Below, one piece after another: positions 27,674-39,948 of a stretch of 64,000 nt of DNA (positions are counted from its first letter, which is position 1; each line of letters begins with the position of its first letter). Source of the stretch: Nansenia antarctica (Eukaryota; Chordata; Actinopteri; Argentiniformes; Microstomatidae); the NCBI GenBank assembly GCA_963989245.1, contig OZ022346.1:49067943-49131942 (forward strand). Reading direction: 5' to 3'. The position numbers and the translations under genes were made by a program. The notes beneath the pieces were generated by a model that did no database searches, had not been told where the DNA came from, and saw nothing but the letters and a program-made list of their open reading frames with translations.

Positions 27674-30600
27674 ATGGCTGATACTGATGTGATGAAGTTG
27701 ATCCGGGCTGTCCTCCAGTCGGATAAAGATGGGGTGTCCATCGCACGCCTGCAGACGGACTACAGGTCTCTGACGGGAGAGTTCATCCCCCTCAACCGGC
27801 TGGGCTACCCCTCCACGGAGGCCTATCTCAGGAGCATCCCCACGGTGGTGCGGGTGGAGATTCGCAATGGAAGGGTGGGTACAGTAGCTAGCCACGACCA
27901 CTTCATCTGTACATTACATTTATATTGACCTTTGGATGTTGTGTACAACATATAGGCTACTACACGTATAAAGATATAATCCTATTCACAGATAGTTCAG
28001 AAGTTCCATAGCCGCTGCTCATTAATTTGCTACTCAGTCACTTAACGCAGAATTGTATTATTATTGGTAACTTGATTAAATCTTTGGCCTCTGTAAAATC
28101 ATCGCATGCAATACTGACATGCAATAATAGTTTTACGGTGTGGGTTTTTTTCTTCATGCCTTTTGTGATCTTCATACTACCGTAACTTGTTCTAGCTCAT
28201 GTGTTTTGCGGGCGTCCTGGAAGAGACTTCACACATTGCTCAACTGGTAGCCCGACAGAGGACCTCCAAGAGGCCCGGCCGGTCACAGATTGTGAACTGC
28301 CCGATCAGGGTTAAACCCTCCTCATTCCTGTTTAACGGTAGGTAAAAAAATAAATAAAAATGGACTGACATATATAGCGTCTTATTCCAAAGCGCTTTAC
28401 AATGGCCTCTCATTCACACACCAATGGCGGCAAGCTACCATGTAAGGCGCCGGCCCGCTCATTGGGAGCAATTTGGGGTTCAATGTCTTGCTCAAGGACA
28501 CTTCGACATGTGGCCAGCTGGGGCTCAAACCGCCGATCTGCCAACCTTGTGATCATTAGACGGCAGCTCTACCTCCTGCGCCACAGCCTCCCCTATTCTT
28601 GTCACCGCCGTCCAATGAGAGATGGAGAAATGCCTCATTTGAGGACAATAGTTAACAATATGTTTCTGGCAGACATTTTGCTACTGCTGAACTATGGACA
28701 TGGATGGTTGGAACAGAACTTAGTAACTGGGCTCTTGCAGGTCAGACAGTGAACTAGAAAACAAGACGGGCTGGCCTAGTTCAGCCAGTATTCCTCTGAG
28801 AACATCGGCTTTCTACAGGAAGCTAAGAATACAACTCCTTAAAAAGCCCTCTCTCCCTCTCGCTCGCTTGCTCTCTGTACAATATTTTGGTGTGTGAACA
28901 AAACCTGACGGGGGGAGGGGGGGGGGTAGTATGAAGCTTCTCAAACCCTGAAGGCTGTTGTCTCTCCTCCTTCCCACTTGTCTTCCAGAAAAGCCCCGGA
29001 CATCGTCGTTCCGTCAACCAACGCACTGTGGGCTGTCTGGCAGGCTCATGACCCAGACATCTATGGGGAGACGCCCGCACATGAATAGAGGCTACGGAGG
29101 TCTTGGGTTCAACCCTGATGCCCAGCACAGAGGACCCATCATTCAGATGAAGAAACCACCTGTGCAGTGTGAGAGGTGAGGCGACTCAAGGACACACACA
29201 GACACACACACACACACACAGGCTCCCAGATTCTGGATTCAGTATTCACATTTTATTAGGATGTGAGGCTTTTGTCACTAAAATTGGAAGCAGCAAAGAT
29301 GTGTCTGTGTGTGTGAGAGCCGAGAGGAGAGCAGCGGAGAGAGGAGAAAAAGGTTAATATTCCCCACTTTCTCTCAGTCATCGTTGCTTAAGTAACCTGC
29401 CCACCCTATTCCGTTCAGACATGGTACTCCGGACTGATGTGAGCATTAAGTACCTACTGTGACATCATGAGTGACCAGGCTGCTTTATTTCAAACAAGCT
29501 TTATTTCAAACAGTTTCAAGTTTATTGTGACATAAACCTGGCACATTACACAAGTGTAAGAGGGTAACATTCTTAGGCTTCGGTTCATGACTTGTGATTG
29601 CAGCACAAGACAATAAGACAATAGGCATAATTCAAGATAAGAAGAAAAATGACAATAGTACAGAACATAATTGACAAATAACATTATTTACAATAAGTGA
29701 CTGTGAGCTTAATCTTAGGTAGTCCATATGCATGGGATGTGCTTGTGGAGGATAGTCAATAGCAGTGCTCGATCGCCTTGGTGCAGTTGCCATTTGGAGC
29801 TCCAATTAACCCCAATAAACACTTTTAGCACCTTCTGATGACCGCTTGTAGATGCACTGTCTGAAGTTTTTGCTGAAAAATGAAGTCACAAGTCTGTAAA
29901 CAGATATTCTGCTCCACCAAAAGAGTCTCCTACGTAAAAATTCTAATTTCTACTGGGTTTTTTGCATTAAAATAGCTATAGAGGCATGCATATAGGCAAC
30001 ATTGCATAACTATTGATAGGAGTGTTGACATTTTTTCTTTCCAGAAATAATTTATTCGAGGTCTCTTTGGAAAGTCCTAATTCACTGTTTAATTGTCATA
30101 CACAGAAAAACTGGGTGGTAATTTAAGGGTTAATGAACATGTTATTGGGGACAATTTCATCATACATACACAATATTATCGCCGTATTGCAAACATATAA
30201 ATGTGAATTTTAGTCAGTGTGTATGGATGCAAACGCACACACTCACACACACATTTGTTTTTGTAATCTTCTGTGTCAGAAATAGGTTTCAAATTAGATA
30301 CCTACTGTAGTTCACAAAACATTTAGTCTATTTGATGATACAAAGCAAGTTGCTCATGTTGATGGTGGCACACTTCATATTGATGGTGACACAATCTCTC
30401 TGTCTTTAGTCCAGACAAGAGGTTGCCGCTACCTTCCGGGCCATCAGGTGACCATCAGGATAAACCTGCTGGTGAGTGCGACCCCATTGTCCACGCACCC
30501 CTTTATATAGGCCTGTCCCAACACTTTTTAGATTAATCATTTCTTTCTCCCCACTTTAAGTCAATCACTAATGTAGACTACCCACAGTTATGGGTGAGGT

Positions 30601-33600
30601 AATCACTAATCTAGTCTCTTCCCACACAACGTGGAGTAAACTATTACTAGACTAGTAAAGCGTTTTTGCTGCTGTTTTCCAGCTCCCTCCCCAAGGCCAA
30701 AGAACATCTACGACTACGACCAAGAATTGGTTCAGAGTCGCCTCATAGAGGTCCTGACCAAGTATTCTTGTGGTCTCTGGCAGTCCAAACTGCCCACTGT
30801 GTACCGGGAAATGTTCTGCCAGGAACTACACGGCCAGGCCATCATAGACATGGAGAACTGGACGCACATTTGCTCAGTGAGTATGACTGCAACAATTACA
30901 ATATTGATTACTTCCTTACTCCTCTTCATCCCCTTTGGGACATAAGGCTTCAATGAGCTCTCTCCGTTGCATTCGGTCCTTGGCAGCATCCTGCGCCTTT
31001 CCCTATGACAGGTTAATCTGTTCCAGCTCTTGTGTTTGCACAGTTGTGTCACAGTTCTGCGCCAGGTGAACTGAGACTGCCAAAGGCCCCTGGCCTGAGC
31101 TAGATTACTCTTCCATCAACTGGTGGATTGATGATTCACTTGCTTAGTCAAATGTATTGATTGTAAGTCGCTTTTGGAATAAGGCGTCTGCTAAATGCCT
31201 AAAATGTAGGTGGTTTTGGGCCTCCCAGGTTCAGTGTTGCTTAGAGGAGTGAAAGTTATGTTTCAAACACACTTTCTTGCAGGCCAAAGTGCATTTGGTG
31301 GACACTAGTATCGCTTTGTAGTATTGAAACATTTCTCTGCCGACCTCTACCTCAGCAGTGCGTGTGCTTTTCATTTCAGCGCCCATGTTAACGGGTTAGA
31401 GCAGCCATACAGCGCGCAAGGTGCACGTCTCACGCTGGCTGCCGCGACACGCCATCTAGAGATTTTGATTCTCACCATTATTTTCTGCATGCAATGCATG
31501 CAAAGGCAAACCTCAATCGACAAAGATAGGGCTGGTAGTAGCAGCTCTGCTGTTAAAGCTGCACTGCCAGTACGGAAGCCGCAAGCATGAGAGCCGCAGC
31601 AGTTCCGCCATGCACACACGCTGCTGAAGTAGAGGTCGGAGGTGCGGTTCGAGCTGTGATGCCAAGTATGAGTATTTGAGGCTGGTAAATACCCAGATAC
31701 CAGTTAGAACTCCATTGTTCACCCAGATATAGAAATGTCATTACAGTAAATCATAAATCACAGTTAGGTTGTGTTAATGAGATCTTGTGTCTCTGCTGTA
31801 GACAATCACTAACTAAGGTGACACTTTGGCCCACGTTTCCTCTCCTTACCTCTATGCTTAAAGTAAGTACAGTACAGTACAGTAGATCATATAAAGGACC
31901 CAGCAGTTAAATCAAAACTAGTTTTGAATAGAACAGTCTGTGTTAAGACACACTCCACCTGTGAAGAAGTTGCCAAATTCATGTGAAGTTTTCAGATCAT
32001 GATTTGAGTTGTATGAGAAATGTGCAGTTGGTGTGAGTTATGAGTAGAATGACACCGCTTCCCCTAACTTATAACTGATGCTGTGACTGTATGTAAGTGG
32101 AGGAGGTGTTGGAGATGTCTGTATTTTTCTATCTTTTAACTGTGCTGGAAATGCTTGGATGTGTGCCACTGTCTGTTGTGTGTGCTCTTTTGTTTTAACA
32201 TGTAACCTGATTTCTTTTCAGCCCCCCCTCCCCCTAAGAGGCTTTTGTCTTTTGCCAGGCCGCCAATGTAAATGCCTACAATGCCTGCCTGGTTAAATAA
32301 AAAATAAAATTAAATTGTGTTCCAGATTGAATGGGTCAGCAGCACTAAACGAGACGACCGACTGGTTTTCCCCCTTCTGTCCAAAGCCCCCAGCATCACC
32401 CCTCCAGCGAAATCAGCCACTGTCGGCACAACGTCACAAACCCCTCCTACCCCCCCCTCCCAGACGGCTGCAACAGTCCCACCGGACATTTGCCTCAAAC
32501 TCAAAGAGCTCCTGTCCAAGAACATCCATGGCCTGTGGGCCCACGCCCTCCCCAAGCTCTTCCAGGAAACCTTCAAGACTCCTTTCCCCGAACTAGACAA
32601 CCTGTCGCTGCTGCTGGACGCGTGCACCGTGGAGTACCCCTTTCTTGACAACAAGAAGAAGGCCATTCTCTACGCCCTCCCCACGGAGGACAAGAGCAGA
32701 GCCCAGCAGGTCCCCCGTGCCACCAACCCCCCGTCGGCCAGCCCCCTGGTGCCCCCGCTGGTTAAGCCCAAGGAGCAGTACTCCTCTGTGCTGGTGGTGG
32801 AAGCCAGCACCAAAGATGTCATCATCAGGTAGATGCCAAAGTTCATATTGTGAGGAGGAGCGAAAAATTAAATATGGATCAGGCAAATACATTCAGGTGA
32901 ACTGAGACTGGTGATGTGTATAAAGTATTTATGACTCTGAAGGTCAGAGTCATTGAGCTTCTCACAGTGGTAGCCAAACATTCTGAAGAGATGGTTCACT
33001 TTTTTTTGTACATTTGCCTTTCTATAATATATCTGTTGCCGTCGATCTAGATGGTTTTTGAGTGCATGTTTCCGTGAAGTTATTCTTCCTGCGCGGCAAA
33101 ACGTCATTCGGGGGTTTTGTAAATGTGACCCCAAAGAGAAGAGTTCCTTCAAAACTGCGCCAACCTTGTGTATGTACCATGATCCTCAGGTACATAGGCA
33201 AGGAATATTCTGACGTCCAGGAGGCGATGGAAGACACCATGCAGATACTCTACAGCCGACTCGGCGCACAGAAGCCCTTACTCAACCCTGCCGTGGGGGA
33301 ACTGGTTGCCGTGAGGTTCGAAGGTGGAGAGGAGGTCATCCGAGCCCAAGTCGGTGAGGTCACGAGTGACGGTCAGGTCAAGGTAAAGTCTTTCATACCC
33401 TATTTATGCCAACATCAGTTGGGTGAACATAAGAACCCCAGTCATATTATTATAATGATAATATCATCATCAGTCATATTATACACACAGTTTAGTTTTT
33501 TTTTCGGGCTTGATTTGGACGTCTGTTGTGGGGTCCTCTGTGGCTCGGTTGGTAGAGAATGGTGCTAACAACACATAGGTTTAGGGTTTGATTCCCGCTG

Positions 33601-36600
33601 GGACAATATAAACAGGAAAATGAAATGTATGCACTCGCTGCAATATAAGTTGCTTTGGATAAAAGCGTCAGCTAAATGGCATGTAGTAATAATAATAATA
33701 TCATATTAAACGCATTGTAAGAAAAGATCCGTCCCTTTAGTGTTGAGACAGCGTGGTTGTCCATAGACCACTGGTTTGTTTAGCTGCGTTGACAGTTTAA
33801 ACAGGTATAGACAGTTTACTCATTCTCCTGGGTGCTTTTCAAGCACCCGAGTCTTGAGTGAGGATTTGACCCATAGCAAGCCTCCAGGAAATCAAATGAA
33901 AATATTTTAATTGTCATCAGTGTTGTATGATTTCGTAAGCATTGCTTATCATGTATGTATGTATACGTATGTACTTGAGATAAACGTTGCAAAACATTTA
34001 AATAAAGGTCCACTGCAAATCCAAGCCCCCATTTCTGACCAGGCGTAATCTTGCCCCTGCAGGTGTACTATGTGGACCATGGATTCTCAGAAGTCGTTAG
34101 CAAAAGCAGGCTCCTCCACCTGCACAAGGACTTCTTCCAGTTGCCATTCCAAGCTGCCAACTGCAGCCTAGCAGGTAACTTACAAACCTCAGTTTCTGAC
34201 GCGTGGACCTTCGGAGCGTATCGATGAAGCAATCATCCTCTTCTATTGCTCTGTTCTCCTGAGTGATGTCTGTCTGTGGTGTTCTCTCTGCAGGCCTGGA
34301 GAGCTTTATGACAGAGCCTGCTGTGCTGGCGGCTCTGGGGTCCCTGGCGGTTGGTAAGATCCTCCTGCTGGAGACTCTGGGGAAGGACGGGGCACTGGTG
34401 GTGCTGTACAACACGTTGCACGATGTTGATGTCAATGTCAACGCTGCCTGTCTCCTCGCCCTCCAGGATCAGTCCATGGCAAGCCCTCTGCAGGTTGGTA
34501 GCATGTCATCATCCGGGGACTTGCTTTCTACAGCAGGTTAGGTCGTAAACCAAGGAGCTTCAGTTAATAAGTAAAAACTTAAGTGCCGGGGGGGGGGGGC
34601 GCAGACAACTTTCCGAATAATTTCAATAATTTCCAAAAATGTATTTGAATAAATAACAATAATTTCCAACCCTAGGTTGGACTTCCTTCGCTCCTAGAAT
34701 CTCAGTCGAGAGATTTGAAATTCTGGTTTTCAAGATCTCAAGCTAATGCAAATATTTTTTACAAGCCTACAGCATTTTCATTCATCGGTTTACTTTCATA
34801 AACGCCAATGGAATAACCAAGGGTACCTGCTGAGCATTGTGATGTTACATTAACATTTTTAAGCAAAAAATAGGGACTACAATACATCTTTAAGAATCGA
34901 TGGTAATACATTTACACATTCAAAAATGGTTTCACAAATTACTGATTGTGGTGAATCGTGTAATGTGGAGCTTTTGTGTTTTCTCTTGTAGGTCAACAGC
35001 ATGTACATGAAAGTGTGTGTGACCAACATATGCACTGATCAGACCATCTTCTGCCAGCTGCCCTCACGAGGGCAGGTGAAGCTGAATGACATTTTGAAGA
35101 AGATTGAAGCCTTCTTCATATCCCAGGTAGATGAAGACTGGTACAGTACACTAGCATACCATTTGTGTTTTATTGTAAGTAGCTTATATTGAAGTTGGAC
35201 CGTTGCTGTGGGACAGGTCACGTCAGAGTCGTTGGTGTCGAAGCCGTTTTGTGGAATGTGCTGCCTCGCCCGCCACAATGGGAAATGGTCCAGAGTGGAG
35301 GTACTGTAAGAGTCCCTTTTTCAGAATTAAAATGTATTGAATTATTCAGCAAGATTGGACATTTTTCAATGATTTCTATGATAATACAACACTGTTCTCT
35401 TGCCCAGATATGTTCATGGAGGTATGTAGTGTCTCCACCGAATGCCACGCATGCTCAAAAACTATGTTGTGTCCCATTCTCCTGTGTCAGATCACCTACC
35501 TCCACTGTGGTGGCAGAGTTCTGGATATTCGGTTCGTTGACCTGGGAACCCCTGCCTCTGTGGAGGTCATCGAGCTAAGGGAGATCCCCACACCTTTCTT
35601 ACATGAGCTCATGGTCATCCCACACCAGGTGAGACAGCCACACACCAGACGCCGAAGCGACACCCACAGACTTCAACTCTTATTTTGAAATGCTAATTCT
35701 TTTTTCCCCAAGAAATGTGGTTACCTTCTCAGTTGGGCATCGTAGAAGTGTGCTCTTGTGTCTATAATGTGTGTCTAAGCGTGTTTGAGTGTCTAGAAAA
35801 GCTATAAGTCTAATGCAGTGGTTCCCAGACCAGTGTTAATATTATTATTATTATTATTATTATAGGCGATCAAGTGCTGTCTGGAGGGTATGTCAGTGGG
35901 GAGAGCCTGGCCTCCTAAAGCTCTCCTCTGGCTGAGAGCTGCTGTCCACAACTCCACGGACTGTAGCATAAAGGTAATTCACACAGTTGTATCTTTACAT
36001 ACAGGGTTCCCACGGGTCCTTGAAATCCTTGAATGTTTGTGAATTTGAGGAAAAAAATCACGGTCTTAAAAGTTTTTGAGAATAGACATGGGTCATTGAA
36101 AGTGCTTGAATTCCCCTCTCTCTCTCTCTCTAAAAAAAATAATATATATATATATTCAAAAATGTTTTACTTAGCTTAGTCTCTGTATTGCTTAACTTTA
36201 CACATATTTCACATACTGTTTTGCTATGCTGTGGTAGAGAAGGCAAGAGACCATCTAGTATTCACACATTCAATCTCTTTTTAATTGTTGTCTGTGAGCG
36301 CATAATTCCTATTACTCATCTAGATCTGTCTCAAACTATGCCGTGTTGGGTCCTTGAATTTGAGGGAATTGAGTCTTGAAAGTCCTTGAAAGGTGCTTGA
36401 ATTTGATGTTTCAGAAGGTGTGGGAACCCTGACATATTACACATACATATTAAGGCTGCCACGATTAGTCGACTAGTCACGACGACGTCGACTACCAAAA
36501 TCGTCGCCGACATATTTGGTAATCGCCGTAGTCGCATGTTTTTTTGGAGCTGAAATAAGCGTTTTTTTTTTTTTTTTTTTGCCTAGCACCAGGGGAGCCC

Positions 36601-37513
36601 CCCCTCCCAAATTTCGTTGTTTGGTACCTGTACTATATCAATGACAATAAAGACCATTCATTTCATTCGATAAGCATTCGTTTTTCTTCCCTGAAGCTGC
36701 CACTGGCTAGCGTCTCCCAGTGTCTTTGATGTACATGCGCAGTGTCGGTCATCCGGGGCACACGTGACTTCCCCGGAAAAACAAACAGAGAAATGTCTTC
36801 CTGTCCTCGTACCTCTAAAGTGTGGGAGCATTTCAACCACAACGTTGAAAAAAAGAATGTAAAATGTAAAATTTGCAAAGCTGAACTCGCTTATCATGGC
36901 AGCACGTCTATGATGCGCGAGCATCTAAAAAGGAAGCACGTTGTGGCAGATGACGAGGAAGACGATGGCTCGTCTCGGTAAGCTAGTTAGCTTGTTATTG
37001 GCTAACGATATCGTTACGTTAAAAGCCTTCTTACATTATTTTACGTTGTCATCAAAGCGATACTTATCAAATAGCTAAAAATGTTGTCTTAACGTTACAG
37101 TGCTAAGAAGGCGCGTTCTACTATGAGATGAGTGAAGCAAAGCAAAACTTTTGTACTCTGTACAAGTATTTATTTTTGTTTTTGTATTCTTTTGGTTGCC
37201 TAGTGCCTAGCCTACCTCATTTTACTCAGCAGTTTGCACCCTCTACTACTCTTTACATTACATTACATGCAAGTGATGCCAGAAATAAATCTGCAAAGTT
37301 CATTAAAATATCTATTTTTGAGTGAACAATCATTTTAATTGTCTTTATTTTTAGTTCGCACATGCCTACAACAACAACTAACAACTTCAAGCTAAATTTA
37401 GAAGCTGATTTAGAAGATGATAGCTAAATAAGAGCGATTGAGTAATTGTGCGATAAGCTGTAATTTATGATCCGATTAGTCGACTATGAAAATAATCGTT
37501 TGTGGCAGCCCTA

Positions 37514-37575
<62 letters not shown>

Positions 37576-39911
37576 TTAATAGTGTAACAAGTGTGGAGAA
37601 TGATAGCCAAACACATGTATTATCTTTCTATATCTATCTATTTTTGGACAAACACAGATATTGTTGAAAAGTGTATGTACTCAGATGCACAGTTCGTTTA
37701 AGATGAAGTTCTTGCTCTGCTAGGAAGAAAGTTACAGTGGTGTTACTGGTGTAACTAATTTCAATCCTTATAGTGGAGCTATATCCTATATCTATACTTT
37801 TTATGACGGGCTAATTTTGGATCAGATTTTTGTTTTTTCAACCCTTCTTCTCCCTTCTTTCTGCACTTCAGATCTCCAAGCTGGATGAAGCCAAGCTGGT
37901 TCACATCTACATGTTCACCTCTAATGGCACTCCATTAGAGGTGAAGACCAGCATCAACCACCAGATGGCGCACTCTGATCTGTGGAAGTGGCCCAGCCAG
38001 AGGAACCCTAACCCTCTGAGCTCTGGTGGCGGTGACTGTGACCTCACCAAGATGGTGATGGTGGAGCTGTCCCTGACCAGCCCTGTGCCGCACCCAACCC
38101 CAGCCCAGGGATCAGAGGGGTTGACGGTGGACGAAGTCGCCCCCAGGGGGGTCACTTCGGCCAGGGGACAGTCGCTGCGGCTGCCCCCTCTCCTGGAGCT
38201 TCCTCCGACGGACCAGAACCTGGATATCTATGTGTCTGTGGCCTGTCACCCGGGCCACTTTGTGTTTCTGGCCTGGCAGGATCTGCATAAGCTGGAGGTT
38301 CTGTTGGGAGAGATGATCCTCTACTACAACAAGACAGAGGAGGGGACCAGAGTAGAGGATGTGAGGAAAGGAGAGATCTACGCCGCCAAAATGGAGAAAG
38401 AGTGAGTACATCAGGGGAGGCTGATGGAGGTAGAAATCAGAGGCCAGACTCATTGTAGGCTAATGCATGGAATTAGAAAAACAACAACAACAACAACAAA
38501 GAAAGCCGTATGGTTTGTTTATAGATTACATCAATTGTGTTTTGGGGATTTTCCTTAATACGCTAAAACGCAGAATAAACTCAGGAAACATCATAGCTCT
38601 TTCGCATTCCTTTTTAACGACGATGCCGTTGGCGATCAAAGAGTGTTACTCCGTCATTACTAAATGTATAGTTTAATTCGCCTTGAAACGTTAACATAGT
38701 GGTGCTGGCAAGTTTACAGCATGGCACAGTGCCACTCTCGCCTGCTTCGGTCCTCCACACAGCCTGACCTGGAGGCCATGACTAGGGCTGGGTATCGCCA
38801 CTGATTTCCCAAAACGATTCGATTCCGATTCACAGCTCCGGATTCGATTCGATTCACGATTCGATTCGATTCGATTCGATTCCGATTCGATCTAGTTACA
38901 ATATACATTTTTTGCTTGAATATGAAAGAGATTCTCCGAACTAATGCTATAAATGGTTCAAGGAACCCTATAACATGTAGCATTGTTAAACATATCAATG
39001 AATTGACTCCAAAGCAGTTACATGAATGTACTTTTTATTTACATATGACTTTGCTTTTGTCCAGCTCATCTCTATCGTCACATTTTAAAAATCCAAAATG
39101 CACCCAGACATCTGACTTTAAGCCTGGTGGTGACTTGAGTGTCCCTGCCATCGCCATGTTTTTAGATTTTAGTGTTGAGACCTCACGTTGCGTGAGATAT
39201 GATACATTATTGTAGCGCGAGATCTGGCCACGAGATCTCGTTGCGGGTTGAAGCTGCAAGCAAAAAAAAAAAAAAAATCGATCTCGGGATTTATGAATCG
39301 ATATATCGCTCATTTAATGAAGATCGATTCAGAATCGGGAAATCGATTTTTTGAACCCAGCCCTAGCCATGACCACATCTGCAGTTGGGCATGCGGTTCA
39401 ACTCCCAGAGGCATTTGACGTCTTCGATTTTTGACCCTTCAAAAATATCAGCTGGTTTTAGAAACTGTTGCCTTGCACTATATGTTTAGTCTCTGACAAA
39501 CAGGTCCAGGGGGGTATTCCATCAACGTCGCTAAAGGAAGGAGGCTTATTTTGATGCATCTCATGAAAAAATAAGCCTGGATTATCCTTTAGCAACGTTG
39601 ATGGAATACCCCCCTGGTTTATGTTATACCTTCTGATAAGTTATGGGCAACAAAACAATGACGTTTATTTTGGGAGATTTTCTGACGCTCTCCCTTCCCC
39701 CTCCTTTCCCAGCTGGCACCGGGTGGTGGTGAAGGGGCTGCTGCCTAACGGCCTGGTGTCTGTGTACAAGCTGGATTACGGAAAACATGAGCTAGTCAGG
39801 TGCACCCAGCTGCAGCCTCTGATTGAGGAGTTTAGACAGCTACCCTTCCAAGGCATCACTGCACAGTTGGCTGGTGAGTGGACGCTGAGATATGATGGCC
39901 CTGATTCATCA

Positions 39912-39948
<37 letters not shown>

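Noticed and set aside
28402..28752. 116-residue frame in tdrd7 intron
   Set aside because: Translates the antisense SINE at 28352-28593.
32310..32666. 118-residue minus-strand frame opposite tdrd7
   Set aside because: Shadow of the GC-rich tdrd7 exon 32326-32828.
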